64,000 nucleotides of DNA from Bacteroidota bacterium (GTDB taxonomy: Bacteria > Bacteroidota > Bacteroidia > Chitinophagales > Chitinophagaceae). The position numbers and the translations under genes were made by a program. Under the pieces are notes generated by a model. The model was not told the DNA's origin. It did not search any database and was given only the letters and a program-made list of their open reading frames with translations. Shown piece after piece: positions 18,377 to 27,521 of this stretch; position 1 is the first letter of the stretch; each line of letters starts with the position of its first letter. Where the stretch lies: contig JABDAZ010000008.1 of NCBI GenBank assembly GCA_013288945.1, positions 1 to 64,000 on the forward strand, given 5' to 3'.

Positions 18377-18958
18377 ATGAAATCACTACGCTTAAACACC
18401 GACCATGAGCTTATTCACCAATTTCGCGACGGCGATTTACATGCTCTTGAAGCATTAATCCTGCGCCATAAGGATAAGCTGTACACTTCCATCCTGTTCC
18501 TGGTTAAGGACAAATACCTTGCCGAGGATATTTTTCAGGACGTTCTCATCAAAGTTATTGACACAATCCGCGGTGGCCGCTACACCGAAGAAGGAAAATT
18601 TCTTCCTTGGGCAATGCGCATTGCACACAATTTGTGTGTAGACCATTTCAGGAAAGTGAAACGTACGCCGGCTATTAAAACCAGCGACGACCGCGACATT
18701 TTTGAAGTAATTAATTTTACTGAAGAAGGTGCGGATACCAAAATGATGAAACGCCAAAGCCACGACCGTGTTCGCCAGATGCTTGATTTGCTTCCTGAAG
18801 ATCAGAAAGAAGTAATCATCCTGCGCCATTATGCGGATTTGAGTTTCAAAGAAATTGCATCCCTTACTAATTGCAGCATTAATACTGCACTTGGCCGCAT
18901 GCGCTACGGTTTGATCAACCTGCGCAAAATGATGACAGAAAAAAAGATTGCCCTCTAA
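18377..18958 (+). CDS. RNA polymerase sigma-70 family (ECF-type) factor
   Basis: A 193-residue sigma factor with region 2 (DGDLHALEALILRHKDKLYTSILFLVKDKYLAEDIFQDVLIKV, about residues 19-62, then FLPWAMRIAHNLCVDHFRK) and region 4 (LPEDQKEVIILRHYADLSFKEIASLTNCSINTALGRMRYGLINLRK, about 136-181), joined by a short linker. Regions 1 and 3 are absent, as in the ECF group. There is no neighbouring anti-sigma gene, so regulation must be in trans or transcriptional. Its codons are richer in C and G at third positions than those of the neighbours, which may reflect high expression. Confidence 0.9.
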   Translation: MKSLRLNTDHELIHQFRDGDLHALEALILRHKDKLYTSILFLVKDKYLAEDIFQDVLIKVIDTIRGGRYTEEGKFLPWAMRIAHNLCVDHFRKVKRTPAIKTSDDRDIFEVINFTEEGADTKMMKRQSHDRVRQMLDLLPEDQKEVIILRHYADLSFKEIASLTNCSINTALGRMRYGLINLRKMMTEKKIAL

Positions 18959-19057
18959 AGATTTTTACTTTAGAAAACTTTTTAACTGCCACATAACAAA
19001 AGGGAAAAGAAACAACCGCTAATTTTAATGAGCAAAAAGACTGGCTAAAGATATTTT

Positions 19058-19092
19058 AAGTTCCTGCCCAGATCAGCAGGAACTTTTTTTTA
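19058..19092 (+). terminator. Strong intrinsic terminator of the sigma-factor gene
   Basis: AAGTTCCTGC (19058-19067) pairs perfectly with GCAGGAACTT (19076-19085) and is followed by a run of T. Confidence 0.92.
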
Positions 19093-19099
19093 TAATCTT

Positions 19100-19216
19100 G
19101 TCATTCTGTTTTTCCATTCGGAACTTTCGTACGATTTGCTTGCTGCCGGAAGGTTTGAACAGAATGACACCTAATTATAAAATCCATCACGTATATTAAT
19201 GTGGTGGATTTTTTTT
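19100..19216. repeat. GTCATTCTGTT inverted repeat plus a second hairpin
   Basis: GTCATTCTGTT (19100-19110) has its inverse AACAGAATGAC at 19158-19168. Next to it, AATCCATCAC (19181-19190) pairs with GTGGTGGATT (19201-19210) and is followed by a T-run, forming a second terminator-like hairpin. The GTCATTC/GAATGAC ends resemble widespread bacterial intergenic repeats. Confidence 0.75.
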
Positions 19217-19265
19217 GTACAAAACATTTGTTAGTGAAGTTGGCGAACTATATTCAACTTCATTG

Positions 19266-19550
19266 GCGTCGCACTCTTGTACATTAGTTTTTTGTTCAGA
19301 ATTTATTAATGCATTGTAATTTTTAAATTTTATTTATCTGCGAATGTACAATCGTCATTTCCGCGAAAGCGGGAATTCCATTGGAGAACGAGATTAATAT
19401 CAGCTACATTTTTATTAATGAGATTTGCGCGAAGGCGGGAATGACGAATAATAAAAAGAATGAAAGACAAAATAAATAGCTGAGTAAAAATTAAATGTAC
19501 AAGTGTGCGACGCAACTTATGATCATTAATGAATCAATAGATCGGACAAT
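19266..19550. repeat. Inverted pair of REP-like cores enclosing a CGCGAAAGCGGG palindrome
   Basis: A reverse core (19266-19282, variant GCGTCGCACTCTTGTAC) and a forward core (19497-19513) face away from each other. The forward unit extends to ATCGGACAA near 19548. Between them lies an element with CGTCATT (19352) and AATGACG (19440) ends and internal GCGAAAGCGGGAATTCC, a type of repeat found in many bacteria. No gene is present from 18959 to 19682. Confidence 0.82.
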
Positions 19551-19630
19551 AGAAATTAATAATGAAGAATGAGTGATTAATAATTCTTCATTAGTTTATT
19601 AATAAAAAGTATTGGTGATATATTAATAAA

Positions 19631-19658
19631 AAAAGCAGCCTCTCACGAAGCTGCTTTT
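19631..19658 (-). terminator. Intrinsic terminator of the amidohydrolase pair
   Basis: AAAAGCAGC and GCTGCTTTT flank a loop of about 10 bases. Read on the minus strand the stem is followed by TTTTTTT. It lies 25 bases after the stop of the gene at 19683-20993. Confidence 0.85.
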
Positions 19659-19682
19659 GGGTATAAAATTTCACATGGCAAA

Positions 19683-20993
19683 TTATTTCATCAAGCCATA
19701 TTTCTTCATGTATCGTTCATACAATTGTGTTTGTTTATTTTCTAAACTCACTTGCCTGCCTTGAATAAACGCAGCGCTGATAATGCTGGTACGCATATCT
19801 AAAATATCACCATCGCTGATTACAATGTTTGCATCTTTACCAACTTCAAGAGAACCTGTACGATCATCGATACCTAAAATTTTTGCGCTGTTTAATGTAA
19901 TTGATTGAAGTGCTTGTTCCTTCGTTAATCCATACGCAGCGGCAGTTCCGGCATTAAACATCAAGTTGCGGTAACGTGTTTCATCGTGTTGATCATTCAA
20001 TGCAAATAATACTCCGGCCTTTTGTAATTGATACGGCGTTTTATATGGTTGATCAACATCGTCATCTTCTGTTGCGGGCAATGCATGTTCTTCCTGCAAA
20101 ATCACGGCGATATTATTTTGCTTTAATAAATCTGCAATTTGAAAACTTTCACTTGCACCAACCATCACCACATCAAAACCAAATTCTTTTACAAAATCTA
20201 TAGCAATCAGCATTTGTTTTACCTGGTCGCCATGAACAAATAATTTTTGTTTTTTATCAAATAAACCTTTTACGGCTTCAAATTTTAAATTGGTTTCTTT
20301 ATGTGTTGGTTCCTGCAAATATGCTTTTGCCTGGCGGAAAAAAGATTTTATTTCAGCTATTTTTTCCAATGCTTGTTTTGTTGGATCTACATGATCCTGC
20401 GGCAAGCCAAGAAAAAATGCAAAGCGGTTTGGCCGTGCAATAAACGTTGGCAAATTAACATGAATAGCACCATCCAGTTTATATGCAGCATCTTCGTAAT
20501 TCCATGCATCGAGTTGCACAACGCTTGAAGAACCACTGATAGTGCCGCCTTGCGGCGTAACGCTTGCTAATAAAATTCCACTCGCTCTTAATGTCCCGAT
20601 GATTTTTGAATCGGTATTATATGCAACAATTGATCTGATACTTGGATTTAAATCACCAATTTCTTCATAATCATTTGAACCACGAACACCGTTTGCAATT
20701 TCCTTCAAACCCAAATCAGTTACAGGAAGTATTAATCCGGGGTAAATTTGTTTGCCTTTTGAATCAACAACTTTTGCATCTTGCGTTGCAGAAATATTTT
20801 GCCCGACTGCAACAATTTTTCCATTCTCAATTTTGATAGTCCCGTTTTCAATTACCTGGCCGTTGCCAACATGGATGGTTCCATTAATAATAAATAAAAC
20901 GCCTTTGTAATCCTTCGCGGGGTATACATCGTCCTGCGCATTTGCTGTTATTAAAAACAACAAGCTTGTTATTAAAAAAAATAATTTTTTCAT
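19683..20993 (-). CDS. Secreted amidohydrolase-like protein lacking the HxH motif
   Basis: A 436-residue exported protein (signal peptide about 1-19, ending ANAQ) of the amidohydrolase superfamily, imidazolonepropionase-like. The N-terminal beta domain (INGTIHVGNGQVIENGTIKIENGKIVAVGQ) and the C-terminal GSLEVGKDANIVISDGDILD are typical. The strand-1 motif is YPGLILPVTDLGLKE, where active members have PGLIDxHxH, so the two metal ligands are missing. This argues against catalysis. It lies 12 bases after the larger amidohydrolase gene in the same direction, so the two products probably work together. Confidence 0.85.
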   Translation of the reverse strand: MKKLFFLITSLLFLITANAQDDVYPAKDYKGVLFIINGTIHVGNGQVIENGTIKIENGKIVAVGQNISATQDAKVVDSKGKQIYPGLILPVTDLGLKEIANGVRGSNDYEEIGDLNPSIRSIVAYNTDSKIIGTLRASGILLASVTPQGGTISGSSSVVQLDAWNYEDAAYKLDGAIHVNLPTFIARPNRFAFFLGLPQDHVDPTKQALEKIAEIKSFFRQAKAYLQEPTHKETNLKFEAVKGLFDKKQKLFVHGDQVKQMLIAIDFVKEFGFDVVMVGASESFQIADLLKQNNIAVILQEEHALPATEDDDVDQPYKTPYQLQKAGVLFALNDQHDETRYRNLMFNAGTAAAYGLTKEQALQSITLNSAKILGIDDRTGSLEVGKDANIVISDGDILDMRTSIISAAFIQGRQVSLENKQTQLYERYMKKYGLMK

Positions 20994-21005
20994 TTTCAGT
21001 TGAGT

Positions 21006-24000
21006 TTACTTGTTTGTGTTAACGTCTTCATCGCTTGCATCAATTGTTATTAATCCATCATGGTGTTCATGATCGCCGCAACTTAGTATTACCTGAAAGC
21101 TTGGCTGCGCGGGCATTGTAGCGCCACCTGATTTTTTTTCGCCCATCATTTTTTGCACTAAGCGGTTTCTTTCATGCACAATATATTTTCGTGCAGCTTC
21201 ATCTTTTTGTATGTCATAATAAATTGTTCCATCAACAATTGTTGTTAATGATTTTGCATAAATGCTCAATGGATGATCGCTCCACAAAACAAGATCTGCA
21301 TCTTTACCAACTTTGATACTTCCAACCTTATCGTCCACATGCAAAGCTTTTGCAGGATTAAGCGTTACCATTTTCAATGCATCTTCTTCTGCCATGCCGC
21401 CGTATTTTACGCTCTTCGCAGCTTCCTGATTTAACCTGCGTGCCTGCTCTGCATCATCAGAATTTATACAAACATTCAAACCAACTTTTTGCATAATCGT
21501 TGCGTTATATGCAATGGCATCCTGCACTTCCATTTTATATGCCCACCAATCAGAGAATGTAGATGCACTTGATCCATGTGCTTTCATTTTATCTGCTACT
21601 TTATAACCTTCGAGAATATGCGTGAAAGTATTTACACGAAAATTAAATTTGTCAGCCACGCGTATTAATGAAGTGATTTCACTTTGCACATAAGAGTGGC
21701 AAGTGATGAAACGTTTTTTATTTAAAATTTCTACCAATGCATCCAATTCCAAATCTCTTCTTACAACTGTTTGTGTTGCGCCTTTCTTTTTATTATTTGC
21801 ATCTGCATTCTTCATTGCATTTTCATAATCAACAGCGCGTGTAAAAGCATCTGTTAATACTTCTTCAACGCCCATACGTGTATCAGGAAAACGATTGTTG
21901 TTTGATGAAGTTGTGCGCTTCACATTTTCTCCCAATGCAAATTTTATAAACCCATCTGCGCCTTTAAATTTCAAACCATCATCATCAACGCCCCAGCGCA
22001 ATTTTATTAATTGCGTTTGCCCGCCAATGGTATTTGCAGAACCATGAAGAATGTGTGATGAAGTAACGCCACCACTGAGCTGGCGATAAATATTTATATC
22101 ATCAGGATTTAAATTGTCACCAATACGAACTTCTGACGTAACAGATTGCGCGCCTTCATTAATAGAAGCAGCAGCAATGTGTGAATGCTCATCAATAATT
22201 CCTGCAGTTAAATGTTTGCCTGTTCCATCAATCACTTTTGCAGATGCATCAACAATATTTTTTCCGATCTGAACAATTTTTCCATTCTTCACCAATACAT
22301 CTGTGTTGTCTAATTTTCCTTCTTTTTCATTTGTCCAAACAGTTGCATTTTTTATTAAAATGTTTTCTGGCTTTGGTAATTCTTCCCAACCATAACCATC
22401 AAACGGATATAAAACTTTACCAACTTTTGGTGTCATTTTTTTCTTCGTACTATCAGCAATTATTGGTGTTGCTTTTGCGAAAGTTGCAGTCCATGTTAAA
22501 ATATTTCCTGCAGTATCATCGCCGTTTCCATTCCAAACATTTCCATTGCTAACGCCGCTTAATCGATAAGATGCAGCAGCGCCACGCATGCCGCCACCAA
22601 ATTTTCCACTTTTATTTTGCGCTGAAGAATCAGTACCAGCGGGCTTTTTAGCAATTGCAGATGAAAAACTTAATTTAATAATTTTACCATCATAATTAAA
22701 TTTTGTTGTTAATGTATCCTTTCCAATCACACTTGCACTGTTATCACTTTTTACATCAAGCGTATAATTTGATGATCCATTTGCAGAACTGATTACTAAA
22801 TTATATGTGCCTTTAATATCGTTCCATCCTTCTTCTTTCACATCATATTTTTCACCTTGTATCCAGTTTTGAAGTATGACTGTTTTCTCTTTAAAAATCG
22901 GGCCTTTGGTTATTAAGAAATTTGCGATTTTTCCTGCATCAATGCTTCCAACTTTATCATACACATTTATTAATGTTGCGGGAGTTTTCGTTAATGCATC
23001 AAATGCTTTTTCTTCACTTAATCCATTATCAAATGCTTTGCGAAGATTTGCCATAAATTGTTTTAAATCTTTCAAATCCGCGCTGGTTAAGCAAAACGGA
23101 ATGTTTGCTTTTTCAAATGCAGCAGGATTTGTTGGCGCGAGTTCCCAATGTTTCATATCAGCGAGGGAAACAAAACGTGCATCGTTAGGATCTTCTACAT
23201 CCTGTGCCTGAGGAAAATTTAATGATAAAATATAGGTTGCTTTTGTTGCAGCAATTTCATTAATGCGCTGGTATTCATTTCCACCACCTTTAATAATATA
23301 TTGCACACCAAATTCATCGCCAATTCTATCAGCGCGTATATCATTCCATTTATCATTTGCATCAAATATTTGCGGCAAATTTTGATTATCAATCCACGCC
23401 TGCAAACTTATATTCGTGCCTTCTTTCGCAGGTTTGCTTTTATACCATTGTGCATCTAAATAAGTTTGCCGCAACAATGCAATCACACCCATTAATGAGC
23501 TTGGATAACTTTGCGATGAAACTCCTTTGCTTAATGAATAATGTGCAGATGCTTTCTCTTTTACGATCACTAAATTTTCTTTTTCATTTGCTAATGTAAC
23601 AACCACGCCAGTTCCGCGCGCAATGCCATCTTTCTCATGTGTAAGCACAGTGCCAAAACCATTGTCGCGCAAAGGTTTTGCTTTGGCATCATCCGTTGCA
23701 AATAATTTCGATCCATCAACTTCAGGTTTAATGGCCTGGTTCCAATTAAATGCACCTTTTGTATTGGAATTGAATTGCGCAGGCGCGCGAAAATCAAAAC
23801 CATTGCGCTGCCTTTCAGGAATCGCAATTCCGTAGTCACTATAAATATCTATGAAAGACGGATAAATATATTTTCCGCTGCAATCCACTACCACAGCGTC
23901 TTTCGGCACTTGTGCATTTGTGCCAACAGAAATTATTTTTCCTTCGCGGATTATTAATGTAGCATTTTGCAAAGTGGTTTGTCCGTCTTTTACAATCGTT

Positions 24001-24149
24001 GCATTTGTAAATGCAAACGTTGCTGTTCGCGGATCTGCAACACCATTAACAGGAAATGTAGTTTGTGATTTTGTATAAAATGAAATTGATAATAAAACCA
24101 TCACCAGGAAAAATAATTTTCCGGGCGGGTGCATTCGAAGAATTCCCAT
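21006..24149 (-). CDS. Secreted double amidohydrolase, one degenerate and one intact domain
   Basis: A 1,047-residue exported protein with a signal peptide near residues 10-29. Two amidohydrolase units are fused. Unit 1 (about 30-430) has YPSFIDIYSDYG in place of PxxIDxHxH. A beta-rich linker (about 435-560, SSNYTLDVKSDN, a glycine patch GGGMRGAAASY) follows. Unit 2 (about 590-1000) has TAGIIDEHSHIAAAS with the metal pair H655/H657, a later TCHSY, TFTHILEGY and the closing INSDDAEQARRLNQEAAK and GSIKVGKDADLVLWSDHPLS. Only unit 2 looks catalytic. The C-terminus is His/Asp-rich. The substrate, perhaps a cyclic amide or dipeptide, is unknown. Confidence 0.87.
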   Translation of the reverse strand: MGILRMHPPGKLFFLVMVLLSISFYTKSQTTFPVNGVADPRTATFAFTNATIVKDGQTTLQNATLIIREGKIISVGTNAQVPKDAVVVDCSGKYIYPSFIDIYSDYGIAIPERQRNGFDFRAPAQFNSNTKGAFNWNQAIKPEVDGSKLFATDDAKAKPLRDNGFGTVLTHEKDGIARGTGVVVTLANEKENLVIVKEKASAHYSLSKGVSSQSYPSSLMGVIALLRQTYLDAQWYKSKPAKEGTNISLQAWIDNQNLPQIFDANDKWNDIRADRIGDEFGVQYIIKGGGNEYQRINEIAATKATYILSLNFPQAQDVEDPNDARFVSLADMKHWELAPTNPAAFEKANIPFCLTSADLKDLKQFMANLRKAFDNGLSEEKAFDALTKTPATLINVYDKVGSIDAGKIANFLITKGPIFKEKTVILQNWIQGEKYDVKEEGWNDIKGTYNLVISSANGSSNYTLDVKSDNSASVIGKDTLTTKFNYDGKIIKLSFSSAIAKKPAGTDSSAQNKSGKFGGGMRGAAASYRLSGVSNGNVWNGNGDDTAGNILTWTATFAKATPIIADSTKKKMTPKVGKVLYPFDGYGWEELPKPENILIKNATVWTNEKEGKLDNTDVLVKNGKIVQIGKNIVDASAKVIDGTGKHLTAGIIDEHSHIAAASINEGAQSVTSEVRIGDNLNPDDINIYRQLSGGVTSSHILHGSANTIGGQTQLIKLRWGVDDDGLKFKGADGFIKFALGENVKRTTSSNNNRFPDTRMGVEEVLTDAFTRAVDYENAMKNADANNKKKGATQTVVRRDLELDALVEILNKKRFITCHSYVQSEITSLIRVADKFNFRVNTFTHILEGYKVADKMKAHGSSASTFSDWWAYKMEVQDAIAYNATIMQKVGLNVCINSDDAEQARRLNQEAAKSVKYGGMAEEDALKMVTLNPAKALHVDDKVGSIKVGKDADLVLWSDHPLSIYAKSLTTIVDGTIYYDIQKDEAARKYIVHERNRLVQKMMGEKKSGGATMPAQPSFQVILSCGDHEHHDGLITIDASDEDVNTNK

Positions 24150-24204
24150 GTGCAGTAGTTTTAATTGGTTAAAATGAATGATTACCGAATTTACTGAAAT
24201 GAAG

Positions 24205-24212
24205 TAGTTTTG
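24205..24212 (+). promoter_or_regulatory. Possible -7 box of deoC
   Basis: TAGTTTTG matches TAnnTTTG and lies 33 bases before the deoC start. No clear -33 TTG is seen. Confidence 0.45.
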
Positions 24213-24245
24213 GCACTATAATTTTATTAACGGCAAATCATTCGG

Positions 24246-24920
24246 ATGAATATCTGTTCATATATTGATCACACTTTTCTGAAGCCAACTGCCATGCATG
24301 CTGATATTATTAAAGTATGTGAAGAAGCTTTGCAGTACAGCTTTGCAGCGGTTTGCATTCCGCCGCCATTTGTGCGCGAAGCAAAAAGATTAACTGCAAA
24401 CAGTAATGTAAAAGTTGCAACTGTTATAGGTTTTCCATTTGGATATGCTGCGATTGAAGCAAAGCTTGCAGAAATATTATTGGCTATAGCAGATGGCGCA
24501 GATGAATTAGATATGGTTATTAATATCACTGCTTTAAAAAATAACGACTGGCAATATTTAGCGAATGAAATAAATACAGTGTTGCCCTTTATTCATAATA
24601 AGAAAAAGGTTGTAAAAATTATTATTGAAAGTGGAATATTAACGGATGAAGAAATTATAAAATGCTGTACTTTATACGGCGCGGCTGGCGTTGATTTTTT
24701 AAAAACATCAACAGGTTATGCAGAAAAAAATGCAACAGTGGAAGCGGTGTTATTAATGAGAAAAAATTTATCGCCTTCTATAAAAATAAAAGCATCTGGT
24801 GGAATAAAAACGTATGATTTTGCCAAACAACTAATTGATGCAGGCGCAGAACGAATCGGCTGTAGCGCAAGCTTGGCAATAGTTTCAGGCCAACCGGTTA
24901 ATGAAAAACAGGTTTATTAA
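24246..24920 (+). CDS. deoC: Deoxyribose-phosphate aldolase
   Basis: Cleaves 2-deoxyribose 5-phosphate to glyceraldehyde 3-phosphate and acetaldehyde, in deoxynucleoside breakdown. Landmarks: YIDHTFLKPTA at the N-terminus, ADELDMVINI, the Schiff-base lysine K153 in DFLKTSTGY and the second active-site lysine K182 in IKASGGIK. Length 224 residues matches bacterial DeoC. It is divergent from the amidohydrolase pair and followed after 60 bases by a SPOR-domain gene. Confidence 0.95.
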   Translation: MNICSYIDHTFLKPTAMHADIIKVCEEALQYSFAAVCIPPPFVREAKRLTANSNVKVATVIGFPFGYAAIEAKLAEILLAIADGADELDMVINITALKNNDWQYLANEINTVLPFIHNKKKVVKIIIESGILTDEEIIKCCTLYGAAGVDFLKTSTGYAEKNATVEAVLLMRKNLSPSIKIKASGGIKTYDFAKQLIDAGAERIGCSASLAIVSGQPVNEKQVY

Positions 24921-24980
24921 AACTGTTTTATTTTTATTAATAAATATTGAAAGCAATTTTATCTAACAAATAAAAAGGAA

Positions 24981-25391
24981 ATGAAAAAGATATTTGGTTT
25001 GTTGTGTCTGTTGTTTGCTGCAAAATTATTTGCGCAAACAGATTCAAATGCGGTTGTTGTAAATAAAGATGCTCGTGTGGATTTATTAATAAAAAAACAA
25101 ATCCAGATTAATGAAGCAACAACGCGTGACAGCCGCAGAAGTGCCGCTGGTTACCGCATACAAGTTATTAATAGCAGCAACCGCGATAAAGTGTTTGCAG
25201 CAAAAACAAAAATATACCAGCAATACCCTGAGTTGAAAGTGTATCTTTTATACCAGCCACCAAATTACAGATTGAAAGTTGGCAATTTTAAAACCAGTGA
25301 AGAAGCAGATGTGTATGTAAAAAAAATGGCTTCGTTATTTCCAACGGGAATGTATGTAGTGCATGATACGATTGAAGTAAAACCAGAATAA
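24981..25391 (+). CDS. Secreted SPOR-domain protein
   Basis: A 136-residue protein with a signal peptide (about 1-18, ending LFAQ) and a C-terminal SPOR-like domain of about 75 residues (AAGYRIQVINSSNRDKVFAAKTKIYQQYPELKVYLLYQPPNYRLKVGNFKTSEEADVYVKKMASLFPTGMYVV, broken here only as an identifier of the region, residues 55-125). SPOR domains bind denuded peptidoglycan glycans, so a periplasmic cell-wall role is likely. There is no transmembrane anchor or lipobox. Confidence 0.82.
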   Translation: MKKIFGLLCLLFAAKLFAQTDSNAVVVNKDARVDLLIKKQIQINEATTRDSRRSAAGYRIQVINSSNRDKVFAAKTKIYQQYPELKVYLLYQPPNYRLKVGNFKTSEEADVYVKKMASLFPTGMYVVHDTIEVKPE

Positions 25392-25397
25392 GGAGCG

Positions 25398-25549
25398 GGA
25401 TACGAGATGCGAGGTGCGTGATGCGAGATATGTGATACGTGATGCTGGATAAATCTTGATGCTCATTAATGAATCGATAATTTGTAATCTTATAAAATAA
25501 AATCCCGAATCCAATATCGCGTATCTCGAAACCCGTAACCCGCATCTAA
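25398..25549. repeat. Heptamer array, GTGATGC/GAGATAC family, two arms
   Basis: The left arm (25398-25453) is eight perfect 7-mers: GGGATAC, GAGATGC, GAGGTGC, GTGATGC, GAGATAT, GTGATAC, GTGATGC, TGGATAA. The right arm (25501-25549) is seven: AATCCCG, AATCCAA, TATCGCG, TATCTCG, AAACCCG, TAACCCG, CATCTAA. It is the same family as at 4372-4563 and ends 10 bases before the M20 gene start. Confidence 0.9.
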
Positions 25550-25558
25550 CATAAAATC

Positions 25559-26740
25559 ATGATTAAAGAAAAAATAAAAACCCTTGCAAAAAAATATGCT
25601 GATGAATTTATAGAAGTCCGTCATCATTTGCATGCGCACCCGGAATTGAGTTATAAAGAATTTGAAACTTCAAAATTTGTTCAGCAAAAATTAACGGAGT
25701 TTGGAATTCCATTTGAAATAAAAGCAACGACCGGAGTTATCGGAATAATAAAAGGGAAAAACCCAACAAAGAGAATAATTGCATTGCGCGCAGATATGGA
25801 TGCACTGCCTATTACAGAAGAAAATGATGTTGATTATAAATCAAAAAATATTGGTTTGATGCATGCATGCGGGCATGACGTGCATACATCTGTTTTGCTT
25901 GGTGCATCAAAAGTTTTGAATGAATTAAAAGATGAATGGGAAGGCACCATCAAATTAATTTTTCAACCAGGCGAAGAAAAAAATCCGGGCGGCGCAAGTT
26001 TATTAATAAAAGAAAACGTACTTGAAAATCCAAAACCAGCGGCAATTCTCGGGCTTCATGTTCATCCTGGAATGGAAGTTGGCAAACTTAGTTTTCGTGG
26101 CGGCATGGTGATGGCAAGTGCAGATGAAATTTATATTACCATTAAAGGAAAAGGCGGCCACGCAGCAGCGCCGCACACAACTGTTGATACGATATTAATC
26201 GCATCGCATTTGATTGTTGCATTGCAACAAATTATCAGCAGAAACAGAAATCCTTTTTCTCCATCTGTATTATCAATCACATCTTTTCAAGGCGGTTACA
26301 CAACAAACGTTATTCCCAGCGAAGTGAAGCTGATGGGCACTTTCCGCGCAATGGATGAAGCGTGGCGTTTTAAAGCGCATGAATTAATCCGCAAAGAAGC
26401 AATTGGTTTGGTAGAAAGTATGGGCGCGCAAATTGATTTGCATATTGATGTTGGTTACCCGGTTGTTCATAATAATGAAGCGTTGAATAAAATTGCGCGA
26501 AAAGAAGCCGAAGAATATATTGGAAAAGAAAATGTTTCAGAAACAGAAATGCGCATGGGCGCTGAAGATTTTGGTTATTATACGCAATTAATCCCCGGAT
26601 GTTTTTATCGTTTGGGTGTAATGAATGAAGAAAAAAAAATTACTTCCGGTGTGCACACACCAACTTTTAATATTGATGAAAGTGCCATTGAAATTGGAAT
26701 GGGAATGATGGCGTGGCTGGGAGTTTCTGTGAGTTTGTAA
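25559..26740 (+). CDS. M20-family amidohydrolase (N-acyl-amino-acid deacylase type)
   Basis: A cytosolic zinc or manganese enzyme of the M20D group (hippurate hydrolase/IAA-amino acid hydrolase-like). Metal-binding motifs: RADMDALPI, HACGHDVHTS, QPGEEKNPGGA, LGLHVHPG and, near the C-terminus, MRMGAEDFGYY. The central dimerisation domain contains KGKGGHAAAPHTTVD. Length 393 residues fits. The natural substrate is likely an N-acylated amino acid. The C-terminal GVSVSL and stop abut a small membrane-protein gene 3 bases downstream. Confidence 0.92.
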   Translation: MIKEKIKTLAKKYADEFIEVRHHLHAHPELSYKEFETSKFVQQKLTEFGIPFEIKATTGVIGIIKGKNPTKRIIALRADMDALPITEENDVDYKSKNIGLMHACGHDVHTSVLLGASKVLNELKDEWEGTIKLIFQPGEEKNPGGASLLIKENVLENPKPAAILGLHVHPGMEVGKLSFRGGMVMASADEIYITIKGKGGHAAAPHTTVDTILIASHLIVALQQIISRNRNPFSPSVLSITSFQGGYTTNVIPSEVKLMGTFRAMDEAWRFKAHELIRKEAIGLVESMGAQIDLHIDVGYPVVHNNEALNKIARKEAEEYIGKENVSETEMRMGAEDFGYYTQLIPGCFYRLGVMNEEKKITSGVHTPTFNIDESAIEIGMGMMAWLGVSVSL

Positions 26741-26743
26741 GTT

Positions 26744-27337
26744 GTGAAGTTTCTTATTTGCAGTTTATCTATATTGTTACTATATCTAATTTTTATTCTT
26801 ATGCTTTTATATATATTTTATTGCTTGGAATCTTTTGCGTTAAAAGATTTTATTTCAATTTTAATTTCTATTACTGCGGTAGCTATTTCAATAACTATTT
26901 TCTATTCAAATAGAAAATTAAATATAAAACAAAACATTCTGAAGACTGCATTAGATAAAGCAAAAGATTGCAATGAAATTTGGAAAAATGAAGGAAAAGA
27001 AAAAGATAATCCTCATTATGATTTAATTTCTGAATTATTAATATCAAAAGAGCTTATCGAAATTTCATATGATCTATATAATGCGAGTCATAAAGACAAA
27101 CAAAAATATTCTACTGCATTTTGGAAGCAATTAAGGACAGGTTTAAGAGGCTTTTATATTTCGGAAAGTTTTATTAGAGCAAAAAAATTTAATGAAGATG
27201 CTATACCAAAACATAAAACAACTTACTGCAAACAAGTATTAAAAATCTACGAATTTATTTCAATAGGAAATTTAGAAAAACGGCAAGATGATAATGTTAT
27301 TGATGAGCTAAATAGTTATCCAGAATTGCCTGCTTAA
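26744..27337 (+). CDS. Hypothetical protein with two N-terminal membrane segments
   Basis: I do not recognise a family. The GTG start at 26744 gives 197 residues: a hydrophobic N-terminus (about 1-30), a second membrane segment (about 37-53, ISILISITAVAISITIFY), then a soluble, Lys-rich helical region to the end. Codon use is more AT-rich than in its neighbours and it has few of the Ala/Gly-rich codons seen around it, which may point to acquisition. It starts 3 bases after the M20 gene, suggesting translational coupling, but the start is uncertain. Confidence 0.6.
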   Translation: MKFLICSLSILLLYLIFILMLLYIFYCLESFALKDFISILISITAVAISITIFYSNRKLNIKQNILKTALDKAKDCNEIWKNEGKEKDNPHYDLISELLISKELIEISYDLYNASHKDKQKYSTAFWKQLRTGLRGFYISESFIRAKKFNEDAIPKHKTTYCKQVLKIYEFISIGNLEKRQDDNVIDELNSYPELPA

Positions 27338-27456
27338 ATTTTCCACTTTCCTCAATTCCTTCCAGTGGTAATAGTTTTGTATTTTGCAGCCTGTTTTGCT
27401 TTGTGGCAAAATGTTGTGCGGGGTTTTTTATTTAATCGCTGAATAAAGAATTATCT

Positions 27457-27500
27457 GTACAAGAGTGCGACGCAACTGATGACGATTAATGTTGCGTATG
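27457..27500 (+). repeat. REP-like core upstream of the malic enzyme
   Basis: Forward core variant GTACAAGAGTGCGACGC at 27457-27473, followed by AACTGATGACGATTAATG. It ends about 25 bases before the malic enzyme ATG. Confidence 0.8.
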
Positions 27501-27521
27501 CCGGTTAACAAAAAAATATTT

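Noticed and set aside
26713-26913. Alternative frame overlapping the end of the M20 gene and the small membrane gene
   Set aside because: It overlaps both coding regions in another frame and has no start context; the GTG frame at 26744 is longer and has a soluble domain.
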